From Paraburkholderia sp. BL25I1N1 (GTDB lineage: Bacteria; Pseudomonadota; Gammaproteobacteria; Burkholderiales; Burkholderiaceae): DNA of 40,322 nt. Made by a program: the position numbers and the translations under genes. Under the pieces are notes generated by a model. It was not told where the DNA came from, did no database searches, and worked only from the letters and a program-made list of their open reading frames with translations. This document shows positions 17,778-26,360 of this stretch, piece by piece (within the stretch, counting starts at the first letter, position 1; each line of letters begins with the position of its first letter). The DNA is taken from assembly GCF_003002025.1 (NCBI RefSeq), contig NZ_PVZB01000045.1, positions 1-40,322 of the forward strand, written 5' to 3'.

Positions 17778-18650
17778 TTACAGAATCACAGTACGATTGC
17801 CGTTCAGAAAGATGCGGCCTTCGCTGAACAGACGCACCGCGCTGGCGAGCGCCACCGCCTCCGTGTCCTGGCCAACGAGCACCATGTTTTCCGCCGTATA
17901 GGCGTGGTCGATCGGCTTGACTTCCTGCGCGATAATGGGGCCTTCGTCGAGGTCTTCAGTCACATAGTGTGCCGTTGCGCCGATTACCTTGACGCCGCGT
18001 TCGTGCGCCTGGTGATACGGCCGTGCCCCCTTGAAGCCAGGCAGGAACGAGTGATGGATATTGATTGCGCGGCCGGCGAGGCGGCGGCTCATGCCGTCGG
18101 ACAGGATCTGCATGTAGCGGGCGAGTACCAGCAACTCCGCATGCTTTTCGTCGAAAAGATCGAGAATTTTCGCTTCCTGCTCCGCCTTGGTCGCCGGCGT
18201 GACCGGAAGATGATGGAAGGGGATGCCATACCATTGGACAAGGCCACGACAATCGTCGTGGTTCGAGACAACCCCGACAATTTCAACCTTGAGTGCGCCC
18301 GCCCGCCACTTTGTGAGTAGCAGGTTCAGGCAATGATCGTATCGCGACACGGCGATGAGCACTTTCGGCCGGTAATCCGCGCGCCGGATTGCGAAGCTCA
18401 TGTCCAGGTCCGACGCGAGTTCAGTCAATGCATCATTCAAATGGTCAATCGAGGATTTCAGCAACTGGTCGTTGAACACCATCCGGGCAAAGAAAGTCCC
18501 GGTTTGCGGATCACCGTAATGAAATGACTCGGTGACGAAAGCGCCTTGCTCGAAAAGCAAACCCGAAACCTTCGAGAGGATGCCGAGCCGGTCCGGGCAT
18601 CGGAAGGTAAACAGGTACTGCACGGAAGAGGAGTCGTTTGCATTGATCAT
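17778..18650 (-). CDS. purU: Formyltetrahydrofolate deformylase
   Basis: About 290 residues from ATG 18650 (MINANDSSSVQYLFTFRCPDR), with AGGA eight bases upstream; an in-frame ATG at 18680 has no clear ribosome site and would sit in a palindrome. An N-terminal ACT domain (FRCPDRLGILSKVSGLLFEQGAFVTES) precedes a formyltransferase-like hydrolase domain with AINIHHSFLPGFKGA and TEDLDEGPIIAQE, carrying the Asn, His and Asp of the active site. It hydrolyses 10-formyl-THF to formate and THF. Leading the sox-folD operon, it would recycle folate while betaine methyl groups are burnt. Confidence 0.93.
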   Translation of the reverse strand: MINANDSSSVQYLFTFRCPDRLGILSKVSGLLFEQGAFVTESFHYGDPQTGTFFARMVFNDQLLKSSIDHLNDALTELASDLDMSFAIRRADYRPKVLIAVSRYDHCLNLLLTKWRAGALKVEIVGVVSNHDDCRGLVQWYGIPFHHLPVTPATKAEQEAKILDLFDEKHAELLVLARYMQILSDGMSRRLAGRAINIHHSFLPGFKGARPYHQAHERGVKVIGATAHYVTEDLDEGPIIAQEVKPIDHAYTAENMVLVGQDTEAVALASAVRLFSEGRIFLNGNRTVIL

Positions 18651-18784
18651 GTTTGCGGTCCTGCCTGGTCCCATGCACATGGGCTGCGATGATTGATAAG
18701 CCGCATTGATCCCAAGGGAGCGGCGCTTCCTGGCAGTGACAGGGACGTGCTGGACAACCAGCGCGGTGCAAGACCGGTAACAAT

Positions 18785-18806
18785 TAACAATAAAAAATTA
18801 TTGTTA
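18785..18806. promoter_or_regulatory. Candidate TetR operator, copy A
   Basis: Perfect inverted repeat TAACAATAA-AAAA-TTATTGTTA with 9-base arms and a 4-base centre, 135 bases upstream of the purU start. Its inner 20 bases match copy B at 18929-18948 at 18 of 20 positions. Confidence 0.55.
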
Positions 18807-18928
18807 GTTGGCGAGGGAAGCGACCGGCGCCGTCTTCATGCGGACGGCATCGGTCGACTTCTCGCAGCCACACCGCAATGTCCCTGACTCTGCGTATGGC
18901 GGCAGTATAGGCATCGTGATTCGAATAA

Positions 18929-18948
18929 AACAATAAAAATTTAATGTT
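18929..18948. promoter_or_regulatory. Candidate TetR operator, copy B
   Basis: AACAATAA and TTAATGTT arms (seven of eight complementary) around four bases, lying about 80-115 bases before the TetR gene's possible starts. It shares 18 of 20 bases with copy A. Two copies of one palindrome between divergent genes fit autoregulation plus control of the operon. Confidence 0.5.
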
Positions 18949-19027
18949 ACTTGTTTGTGAATCGTGTCGGCGCCTTTCCTGGTGTGAGGTTTCGCGCGGT
19001 GTTACATGGTCCAGATGACAAGGTAGA

Positions 19028-19750
19028 ATGGGCGGATCGCAATCCGAGCCCAGGAAACACAGCGTGCCAACACTTGCATCCCGACCGGCGTCTTCGCGTA
19101 GAACGCAGGAAGAGCGTAGTCATGCCACGCAAAGCCGGATCATCCGGTCAGCGCTCCGGTTGCTGGAAAAGAAGGGGATTCAGGGCGCCAATCTGCAGGA
19201 CATTGCTCGCGGAGCCCGGGTGACACTCGGGGCGTTGCAGCATCACTTCGGCAGCCGGCAGGCACTGATGGAGCGTCTGATCGATGAGGTAATGGCGCCC
19301 CTTTCCGACGACAGCAGCGTGTGGCCGTCGCCGGCGCTTCCTCTGGAAGAGCGGGCAAAGGCATTCGTACAGGCGGCGTGGCATTCCATGTACGGCGCGC
19401 CGAGCTACGTCGCTGCGTGGAGCCTGTTCTTTGGCTGCAAAGCTTCGCCGGAACTGTTCGCCCGCATCGGGGTCGGCCGTGCACGCAATGACCCCGTATT
19501 TTTCGACCGTTTTGTCGAGCATTTCCCCGAAATCGTGGCTTCCTGTCCGGATCCGCGCCATTGTGCCGGCCTCGTATTCGCGAGCCTGCGCGGAATGGGC
19601 GTGCTGAACGTATTTACGGTGTCGACTGAAGAAATCGACGGTCAACTGCAAATGCTGAGCTGGATGATTATTCAGGCCGGCACGCCTGCAAAATCTGGCT
19701 GCGCGACTGCCCCGAAGCCCGCGCGCAAGTCGCGAAAGGCCGCCGCCTGA
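19028..19750 (+). CDS. TetR-family transcriptional regulator
   Basis: 240 residues from ATG 19028. A TetR DNA-binding domain is clear (RIIRSALRLLEKKGIQGANLQDIARGARVTLGALQHHFGSRQALMERLIDE, about 36-87), followed by a helical ligand domain with several Trp and aromatic residues. GTG 19064, with AGGA eight bases upstream, is an equally good start and would trim 12 residues. It is divergent from the purU-sox-folD operon, and the shared gap holds two matching palindromes, so it probably represses that operon and itself. It does not resemble BetI closely. The inducer, perhaps sarcosine or a folate-linked signal, is unknown. Confidence 0.88.
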   Translation: MGGSQSEPRKHSVPTLASRPASSRRTQEERSHATQSRIIRSALRLLEKKGIQGANLQDIARGARVTLGALQHHFGSRQALMERLIDEVMAPLSDDSSVWPSPALPLEERAKAFVQAAWHSMYGAPSYVAAWSLFFGCKASPELFARIGVGRARNDPVFFDRFVEHFPEIVASCPDPRHCAGLVFASLRGMGVLNVFTVSTEEIDGQLQMLSWMIIQAGTPAKSGCATAPKPARKSRKAAA

Positions 19751-19751
19751 A

Positions 19752-19767
19752 GCCGCAGGTCAGCGGC
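19752..19767 (+). terminator. Weak possible terminator after the TetR gene
   Basis: GCCGC-AGGTCA-GCGGC hairpin starts two bases after the stop codon, and a TTTT run lies about eight bases beyond the stem. The stem is short and the T tract displaced. Confidence 0.25.
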
Positions 19768-20129
19768 GCCGATACTTTTGCCAGTCAAATTGACGGGCTC
19801 GCCGTCGGGGCGTGGCATGCAAAAACTGATGCAAGGCATTCGCTTTTTTCGATTGCCCCATTTGTTTTGGCTAACTCTAATTCGCTTGCGGGCTAAGCGG
19901 ACGTCATATGCGACCGCGGGCCGGTTAGGTCATCGCGACATGTAACAGCCGGCGAACAATATCCGCTTGATGGGGGAGGGGCGGGTTAGTCCCGAAATCC
20001 GGAATTGATTCGAATCGCCCTTGTCAGGCTAGGTTATTCCGCAGGGACATGACCGAAGAATCCGGACGCCTGACGCATTAGGTTGTCGTAGCAAAAGCCC
20101 CGGTCTTGATTTTATAATAAGGATTACAT
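19768..20129. other. Gene-free stretch upstream of the porin
   Basis: No gene is supported here. It is the presumed porin promoter and leader. AAGGA at about 20119-20123 precedes the porin ATG as a ribosome site. A TATAAT occurs at 20113-20118, but it is only 11 bases from the start codon and overlaps the leader, so it is unlikely to be the working -10. Confidence 0.5.
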
Positions 20130-21179
20130 ATGAGTAAGAAAATCGCTTTGGCTTGCGCTCTTGTCTTCTGTGGTATGGCCCATGCGCAATCATCGGTGAC
20201 GCTCTACGGTTTGATCGATGCAGGCATCACCTACACCAACAACCTGACCGGTTCCGTAGGCAACGGCAGCGCGCTGCAGTTTATCTCCGGCTCATCGCAA
20301 GGAGACCGCTGGGGACTGAAGGGAGCCGAGGATCTCGGCGGCGGAACCAGGCTGGACTTTGTGCTCGAAAACGGATTCGTGCTCGCCAACGGCAAGCTCG
20401 GGCAAGGTGGTCGCATGTTTGGTCTTCAGTCATACGTCGGCTTGTCAGGACCGTGGGGCGCGCTGACCATGGGACGCCAGTATGACCTGATCGGCTGGAT
20501 CTTCCCGGCCTATGCCGTGGCATCGAATACGCCTGCCGGATTGCTTGCGTGGAGCCTGCCAACCAACGCGGCGGGCGGATACACGCTCGACAACCGCGTG
20601 TGGGGCGACGAAGTCGACAATTCGGTCAAGTACATGTCGCCGAATTTTGGTGGATTTTCATTTGGTGCGATGTACGGCTTTGGCAATATCGCCGGCTCGT
20701 TAGGGACCAACAGCAGCACCAATTTCTCTGTCAGCTACGATCATGGGCCGTTCAGCGCAACACTGGCATACATGGCGATTCACAATGTTACGACCTCGGC
20801 AAATTCGGTGGAATACGCTGCGGGCGCCGCGTACATGATCGGCAAAGTTCGGATATTCGGGCTCGTCACCGACGTTCAACTTTCCAGCGGAGCAAAGCAG
20901 CGAGCGACGACGTTCGAAGGAGGCGCGGCCTATGCGCTGCGCCCTGATCTCTCGCTCGCTGCCGGCTATCAGTTCCAGAAGCGTAACAACGACGTGGGAA
21001 GCGCGAATCAATTGACATTGAGCGCGGACTATTTTCTTTCAAAACAGACGGACGTCTATCTTGTTGGCGCGCTTGGCCACGATTACGGATATGGTGCTCA
21101 GGTTCAAGCCGGCTATGGATCAGTATCGAGCACGTCGACTCAGGTTGCGGCGCGCGTAGGACTGCGCCATAAGTTCTAG
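20130..21179 (+). CDS. Outer-membrane porin (Burkholderia type)
   Basis: 349 residues. A signal peptide is obvious (MSKKIALACALVFCGMAHA, cleavage before QSSVTLYG), followed by the family hallmark SSVTLYGLIDAGITYTNN, alternating beta-strand patterns throughout, and a C-terminal aromatic residue in ARVGLRHKF as needed for outer-membrane assembly. It forms a 16-strand trimeric pore for small hydrophilic solutes. The gene stands alone between the TetR gene and decayed DNA, so its link to either catabolic module is unknown. Confidence 0.93.
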   Translation: MSKKIALACALVFCGMAHAQSSVTLYGLIDAGITYTNNLTGSVGNGSALQFISGSSQGDRWGLKGAEDLGGGTRLDFVLENGFVLANGKLGQGGRMFGLQSYVGLSGPWGALTMGRQYDLIGWIFPAYAVASNTPAGLLAWSLPTNAAGGYTLDNRVWGDEVDNSVKYMSPNFGGFSFGAMYGFGNIAGSLGTNSSTNFSVSYDHGPFSATLAYMAIHNVTTSANSVEYAAGAAYMIGKVRIFGLVTDVQLSSGAKQRATTFEGGAAYALRPDLSLAAGYQFQKRNNDVGSANQLTLSADYFLSKQTDVYLVGALGHDYGYGAQVQAGYGSVSSTSTQVAARVGLRHKF

Positions 21180-21609
21180 CGCCATGCTTTCAACAGGAGC
21201 AGTTCGTTGCACATGGTTTCCGGACCCAGGGAGCGCATTGGAATCTCGTGAGAAACGTGCTGCGTCTGTCGATCACCCTGTTATCACATTCTGCTTCGGT
21301 GTCCCGCGTAGACCTTTCGTGCGTCCAATCGCCGTCAATCTTACGTTCGGCGACTCTTCCAGCAAGTCCCATAATATCTCGCCGCCTACTTCGGCCTTAG
21401 CCTGCATGGCCGCGCGATTTTCAAGGTAACCGAGAGCACAAGCGACGACACATGCGCTGAGGGCCATGTGGCGAATGCCATGCAGTGGCGCGGTGGGCAC
21501 GACGCGGATCCAGTCAACATTTTCGCCTGATACGAGAATCGGTTGCAGCCGGATGCACCGCTTTTTGAGAGAGGCGTGACGATTTTGATGGGATTCATGC
21601 GATTCGTGG
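21180..21609. other. Gene-free stretch after the porin
   Basis: No recognisable gene on either strand. The longest frame on the - strand (about 21273-21656) has no motif that could be named. Given the damaged genes that follow, this is probably decayed sequence. Confidence 0.4.
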
Positions 21610-21610
21610 A

Positions 21611-21783
21611 TGAGCTTCCAGATCGCAGGGAATACCGACGCGATCGTTGAACTCACCGCCGGTCATCGATTGGAGATCGTCCCGAACGTCAAGATCGATG
21701 CCTCGGCGCATGCGCGGCGCCAGCCATGGCGCGCTTATGCAACGCTGCACGTTTGGCGCAAATACGAAGCACAACGCGAATGA
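21611..21783 (+). pseudogene. Possible alkA (3-methyladenine DNA glycosylase) C-terminal remnant
   Basis: A frame ending at TGA 21781-21783 encodes about 56 residues, including RRQPWRAYATLHVW, which resembles the WRPWRxYAxxHLW tail of AlkA glycosylases. Nothing upstream supplies the rest of the enzyme. The stop overlaps the ATG of the ogt remnant in an ATGA junction, as would be left from a translationally coupled alkA-ogt pair. The short match makes this tentative. Confidence 0.4.
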
Positions 21784-22300
21784 CGCCGGGTCATCTGATT
21801 CCGAGTCCGCTGGGCGACATAGTCTCGCGTGCCGAGGACGATCTTTTGACGGCCCTGTTCCTCGCCGACCAACACCGCTTTCCCTCGACTCCATTCGCAC
21901 AGCGCCAATACACAGCGGCTCCTCTGATCCTGCAGGCGCAAGAGCAAATTGCCGAGCTTTTTACTGGCGAGCGACGCGTGCTCGCTGTTTCTTTTCAATT
22001 GCGCGGCAGATCCTTTCAGCCGCGAATCGGGAAGGAGCTCACTGCACTTCCGTACGGGACAGTAGTTTCCTACGGAACGATCGCAAAGTCGCATGGGTTT
22101 GGACCCGGTAACGCGCGCAGTCGCAAGCGCTACCTCTGCAAAACCCCGTGATCGTTCCCTGCGACCGGTCGTCTCGGCTTAGGGGGATCCCGCTGCTACG
22201 CCGTAGGCATCGATCGGAACAAATGGCCTTACTCACGCTCGAAAAGCATGCGGATGCGGTAGAGCCCGTTAATCTACTGGTTCTACGTCTTCCACTATGA
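21780..22300 (+). pseudogene. Frameshifted ogt-like O6-methylguanine-DNA methyltransferase
   Basis: Starting at ATG 21780, the frame reads like Ogt: IPSPLGDIVSRAEDDLLTALFL, QAQEQIAELFTGERRVLAVSFQLRG, FQPRIGKELTALPYGTVVSYGTIAKSHG. It then runs to a stop near 22151. The family's active-site region continues in another frame as NPVIVPCDR, then LLTLEKHA, ending at TGA 22298-22300. So there is a frameshift just before the active-site cysteine, and the usual PCHR is PCDR. The gene is almost certainly dead. Confidence 0.7.
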
Positions 22301-22600
22301 ATCTTATCGAGCTTTTCGCGCTGGCCGCGATCTGGGGTGCGTAGTTCCAGTTCCTATTCATGCGCGTGGCCACGCCGGAATTCGGGCCGATTGTTTTGAT
22401 CGCCCTGCGCGTCGCAATCGCGGCGCTCGTTTTAACTCCGGTCGGTGCTTCGCATCCGCGGATGCGCGTAGCCAATTTAGATCCCAAGCGTGGCCTTCGT
22501 TTGTCGTGGGCGCGGTCAACTCTGCCGTACCGTTTTACCTGCTCGCATATTCTACCGTCTGCGTCGACGCCGGCTTTGATTCACTCCTGAAACGCGACAA
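22297..22600 (+). pseudogene. EamA/DMT-family transporter remnant
   Basis: From ATG 22297: MNLIELFALAAIWGA, then an in-frame TAG, then FQFLFMRVATPEFGPIVLIALRVAIAALVLTPVGA, matching the first two helices of EamA transporters. The later conserved stretch NSAVPFYLLAYSTV appears only in a different frame (about 22510-22560), so there is a frameshift too. The second half of the transporter is missing. The start codon overlaps the end of the ogt remnant. Confidence 0.65.
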
Positions 22601-22986
22601 GGCCACTCTGGGTCGGGCGCTTACCATATTTCGGCGAATTTGATGACTACTCGCCAGGCAATGCAGGCAGGCAAACCAGTGCGGCGCAATTGGCAACACC
22701 GGGCGCTAAGCCACGTCCGGTAGAGGACTCGACGACTCAGAACGTCCTTGCGGCATTTATCGGCCCGTTTCTTTTCAGTCTAGTTTGCATCGTCTGTTGG
22801 ATCGTTAGCCGAAGTTCACCTTGCACATCCATCCGGCTGTTCGCGTTTGTGCCGGGTTGTCCCTCCATCTATCGCAGCGCCGCACCTCGTCCGCGCACGT
22901 GTCACCCGCAAATACAGAGGCCCCGCACATTCATCCGATGCTTCGCTCGACATTCGCGCTTCGGCAAGGCCCCGCATGCGCGACGC

Positions 22987-23009
22987 TAACTGAAACTGAA
23001 TTTCAGTTA
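22987..23009. promoter_or_regulatory. Candidate TetR operator, site 1
   Basis: Perfect inverted repeat TAACTGAAA-N5-TTTCAGTTA with 9-base arms. It aligns with site 2 (23160-23184) at about 19 of 25 positions. Confidence 0.5.
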
Positions 23010-23159
23010 CGGGTGGACGCGCAAACGGAAGGGGTCGATGCAAGGCCGACACAGCATCCATTGGCCAAGGCGCGGCACGCTCAAGCTAGCTGTTCAGTTC
23101 CCGACTGGTACTAATACTGACGCCATTCTGGTTGACAGCCTTCACGATGACACATATCG

Positions 23160-23184
23160 TTAACTGAAATTGAGATTCACTTAA
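23160..23184. promoter_or_regulatory. Candidate TetR operator, site 2
   Basis: An imperfect palindrome beginning TTAACTGAAA and ending GATTCACTTAA, 83 bases before the esterase start. With one-base gaps it shares the GAGATTC and ACTTAA blocks with site 3 upstream of the acyl-CoA ligase. Confidence 0.5.
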
Positions 23185-23267
23185 TATCGTATTTGGCTTG
23201 TTTGCAGCGCATGCCGCACCGCACTGCCCCTCTTTATCGAAAGTAATAAAATGACACGGAGACACAA

Positions 23268-25154
23268 ATGAATGTCAGAATTTCGGCGATAGTCAGCGTA
23301 GCTGTTTCGCTGATGACGGCAGGGTGTGGCGACGGGGGTGTACAGACTGCGTCGCCGCAGCAGCCGACGTTAGCGGAAATGTGCACCACCCAGACCATGC
23401 AGAAAGCAATGCCGACGGGGGTCACGGTCAAGGACATCCCGAATTTGTGGACGAGCCTGCCCGCAGTATTCCGCGCGACCAAAGGAGGGGTCAACCTGCT
23501 AGCTGAGAATGCCTTGGGCGATGGTGCGCCCGCCTATTGTCTGGTTACCGGGAGTTTCGTTACCAATTCCGTCACCGGCAAGACCGCAAATTTTGCAGCA
23601 GGATTTCCTGCTGCGGATAAGTGGAACGGCAAGTACCTCCAGATTGGATGCGGTGGCAACTGCGGAAACGTTGGTGAGTCGGGAGCTCCCAATCCAGCTC
23701 ATCTCCGCGCTGGTTTTGCGGTCTGGCAAACCGACGACGGTCATGTAGACGGTTCCATTGCTGCAACAGGAACATCCCTCGAGTCCGACAGTAGTTGGGC
23801 CGTAAGTTCTCCAGGTGTGCAAAACACCGATGCTGTACAGGATTATCTGCATCGCGCGGTGCATACAATGGCGATACTTGGCCAGCAGGCAACGGCGTCT
23901 GCATACAACGTTCAGACCGTGAAGCGTTCATATTTTATGGGTTGCTCGGACGGTGGTCGCGAAGCGATGGTTGAAGCAACGAAGTATCCACAGGACTTTG
24001 ACGGAATCGTAGCAGGCGCGCCGTATAACCCTCGCAAGAATCATCCTAACTTCATGACGCGCGCACTTGTTCAGCTTCGCAGCACGAGTGCTCAATTATC
24101 GGGCGCGCAAATGAAGCTTGTTGCCTCCGCTATGACGACTGCCTGTGATGCAGCTGACGGTGTCACAGATGGGCTGATACAAAATCCAAACGCGTGCAAC
24201 TTCAATCCCCGCAAAGACATCCCAATGTGTGCAGCAGGCGCCGCCGGAAGCGATTCGTGCTTGAGTTCGGATCAGATCGATAGTGTGGCCGCGATCGTCT
24301 CGGCTGCCCGCGACCAGACCGGCTCCGTTCTTGCTGCGGGTTGGTCGCCGGGTACATTAGCGGACGCAGCCGACACGGCCGCCTTCCCGTCACAGCCGGC
24401 TCAGGGTCCCGACCCGTTCGGTCCTCAACCCTACCTCACGATGTTCAACGACTGGGCGTTCTCGAACTACACGCTAAAGAACATCGTTTTCAGCGGTGAC
24501 CCGAAATATGATGGAAGAACGACGCTCGGACAGGCGTTTGGGCTTTCGGATCCTGCGGACCCTTCGACATTCCATGTCACGTTCCCCTCGCAGACTACGG
24601 ACGCGATCCAGAACGCGTTCCTCAATGGCACGTGGGATGATCCGGCGGCTCTTGCACCGTTCATTCAAAAAGGTGGAAAACTGTTCATGTATCACGGCCT
24701 CACCGATCCCTATCTGAATGCGAACAACACGGTCACGTACTATGAGAATCTTGCGTCTGCGGAAGGGGGATATGCGGCGCTGGAGAAAAACGTGCGACTC
24801 TTCCTGGCTCCGGGCATGGATCATTGTCAGGGCGGAGTTGGTCCCAACGCTTTCGTAAGCCAGTATCAACAGTTCTCTCCAACAATTCCATTTGACCCAC
24901 AGCACGATGCACTTGCTTCGCTGGACAATTGGGTAGGAACCGGCCAGGCACCCGACAGCATTATCGCGACGAAGTATACCGACGACGACTCAACAAAACC
25001 TGTGTCGCGCACCATGCCGCTTTGTCCTTTCCCTGCACAAGCACATTACTCAGGGTCTGGATCACCGGCAGACGCTGCAAACTGGAGTTGTGCGGACGGG
25101 GACAACTCGATGCTTCGCCTGGGGACCGCAGGCACGTTAGCTGGGATGCAGTAA
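23268..25154 (+). CDS. Tannase/feruloyl esterase-family lipoprotein
   Basis: 628 residues. An N-terminal signal with a lipobox-like TAGC (Cys20) suggests a lipid-anchored periplasmic or surface protein. The family's catalytic set is visible: Cys226-Ser227 in GCSDGG, Asp480 in HGLTDPYL, and His519-Cys520 in GMDHCQGG, the CS-D-HC arrangement in which a disulfide brings the triad together. A probable calcium loop is CDAADGVTDGLIQNPNAC (293-310). Such enzymes cleave esters of aromatic acids (tannins, feruloyl or phthalate-type esters). The downstream CoA ligase and aromatic-acid transporter fit release and uptake of a carboxylic acid. The exact substrate cannot be told from sequence. Confidence 0.88.
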   Translation: MNVRISAIVSVAVSLMTAGCGDGGVQTASPQQPTLAEMCTTQTMQKAMPTGVTVKDIPNLWTSLPAVFRATKGGVNLLAENALGDGAPAYCLVTGSFVTNSVTGKTANFAAGFPAADKWNGKYLQIGCGGNCGNVGESGAPNPAHLRAGFAVWQTDDGHVDGSIAATGTSLESDSSWAVSSPGVQNTDAVQDYLHRAVHTMAILGQQATASAYNVQTVKRSYFMGCSDGGREAMVEATKYPQDFDGIVAGAPYNPRKNHPNFMTRALVQLRSTSAQLSGAQMKLVASAMTTACDAADGVTDGLIQNPNACNFNPRKDIPMCAAGAAGSDSCLSSDQIDSVAAIVSAARDQTGSVLAAGWSPGTLADAADTAAFPSQPAQGPDPFGPQPYLTMFNDWAFSNYTLKNIVFSGDPKYDGRTTLGQAFGLSDPADPSTFHVTFPSQTTDAIQNAFLNGTWDDPAALAPFIQKGGKLFMYHGLTDPYLNANNTVTYYENLASAEGGYAALEKNVRLFLAPGMDHCQGGVGPNAFVSQYQQFSPTIPFDPQHDALASLDNWVGTGQAPDSIIATKYTDDDSTKPVSRTMPLCPFPAQAHYSGSGSPADAANWSCADGDNSMLRLGTAGTLAGMQ

Positions 25155-25543
25155 CCATAGACTTGCGGTGGGGCAGTAGCTCGAAAGCAAACTGCCTCAC
25201 TCTTGTTTTGAGTCAGAGATAAGCGTCTCGCCCGACTTGCTATCAATCACATCTTCGAAATCAGATCTGATGTGGCGTCTGCCAACGGCTGAGCTTTCAG
25301 GAAAAGCCGTTGGGACCGGAGACCCTTGTTTTTGGGGGGCAACAAAGTAAGCCCGAGGACTCGGGGCTCGTCAAACGCAGATTCTGTTTAAGCGGCAAGA
25401 ATCTGGCGCCATGGCCGACTAATCCGCAATAATCACCTCGAGCGACCGGCCGAGGTGAATGCCGGCAAACTGCACTTCCCGCTTGAGCCTCTCCAGTTTG
25501 CGGCCCATTGCCTGGCAAGCCGGTTCCCCGCCGAGCTTAGGAT
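25155..25543. other. Gap between the esterase and TetR genes, with a hairpin and a gene scrap
   Basis: A 9-base stem CCAACGGCT/AGCCGTTGG (25282-25290 and 25305-25313) with a 14-base loop may end esterase transcription, though no T run is adjacent. A 12-base palindrome ATCAGATCTGAT lies at 25260-25271. On the - strand at about 25420-25545 a coding-like tail encodes QAMGRKLERLKREVQFAGIH followed by LGRSLEVIIAD and a stop; its family was not recognised and it has no start, so it is probably a gene fragment. Confidence 0.4.
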
Positions 25544-26191
25544 TCAGTAGGCGGGAGGAGCGAACGGTCGCGAGTTGCCCGAAACCCCTCGCAGACAAAA
25601 AGCGATAATCGCCGAAGCGTGGGCGGCTAGTTCCGGCGAAGGTTCTGCGGGGTTAATCGTAAGTGGCGCCACCAGCCCCTCAAATAGACATCCAACGATG
25701 CAATCCGCCGAGGCGGAGGCATCCTGAACGGGGAATTCGTTCCCTGCGACTCCTTGCTCGATGATCGTCTTGAATACTCGCGACAGCGCGCGGTGATAGA
25801 CAAGGCGAGCTGCCTCCACGTCGGGCTCGACCGGCTCGGCAACGAGAGCATGGGCCAGGCGATGCCCGCGTAATGCTCTGCTTGCAAATGTCCATGCTGC
25901 AGCACCAAGCCGATCGCGAGCAGTTCCATCACGCATCGCGATTCCGGCGACCACATCCACTTCCCGCTGGGCGGTCGTCTTCACAACCTCGACCATGAGT
26001 TCTGTTCTCGACGGGAAGTAGCGATAGAGCGTTCCAATCGCAATTCCGGCTGCGTCTGCGATCGACGACATCTGCGCCTCGCGAAATCCCGATTGCGCGA
26101 CCAGCGTACGCGCAGCCTTAAGAATCAGCGGATATTTGTCTGCGCCGCGGCGACGGATGCGAACGCGCGGTGCGTTAAGTAGATCTTCCAT
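25544..26191 (-). CDS. TetR-family transcriptional regulator
   Basis: 215 residues with a clear TetR DNA-binding domain (LILKAARTLVAQSGFREAQMSSIADAAGIAIGTLYRYFPSRTELMVEVV, about 22-70) and a C-terminal helical ligand domain. It is divergent from the acyl-CoA ligase gene with a 242-base gap that contains candidate operator site 3. Related palindromes precede the esterase gene on its other side, so it is the best candidate for a shared repressor of the ester/acyl-CoA module. An acyl-CoA or the acid itself would be a typical inducer; this is inference. Confidence 0.9.
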   Translation of the reverse strand: MEDLLNAPRVRIRRRGADKYPLILKAARTLVAQSGFREAQMSSIADAAGIAIGTLYRYFPSRTELMVEVVKTTAQREVDVVAGIAMRDGTARDRLGAAAWTFASRALRGHRLAHALVAEPVEPDVEAARLVYHRALSRVFKTIIEQGVAGNEFPVQDASASADCIVGCLFEGLVAPLTINPAEPSPELAAHASAIIAFCLRGVSGNSRPFAPPAY

Positions 26192-26360
26192 TTCAGCTCA
26201 CCGTCGGTGCGGATGTCCTATGGGGGTCGGAAGGCCTGCCGGGCGCATCCTCTCAAAGTCATTATGACATGGCAGTTTGCGACGATCATCCGGACGCGCC
26301 GGAGCCGGGTGCTAATACCTGGCTTTTCGAGCTTGACAGTGAGGCGGCGCCGCATTAATG

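Larger units (their letters stand above)
18651..19027. promoter_or_regulatory. Divergent control region between purU-sox operon and TetR gene
   Basis: About 380 bases with no supported gene. It contains a 14-base palindrome CCCATGCACATGGG-like element at 18670-18683, and two strongly A/T-rich palindromes at 18785-18806 and 18929-18948, which stand out in otherwise GC-rich DNA. Both promoters presumably lie here. Confidence 0.6.
22601..23267. other. Gene-free stretch upstream of the esterase gene
   Basis: No gene is supported. It contains two related palindromes (22987-23009 and 23160-23184) and, just before 23268, GGAGACACAAA as the ribosome site, a leader almost identical to the one before the MFS gene at 30102. 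Confidence 0.5.

Noticed and set aside
20113..20118. TATAAT just before the porin gene as a -10 box
   Set aside because: It is only 11 bases from the start codon, abuts the ribosome site, and has no -35 element at a workable spacing.
25260..25271. ATCAGATCTGAT palindrome as an operator
   Set aside because: It is short, found once, and lies between two gene ends where no promoter is expected.
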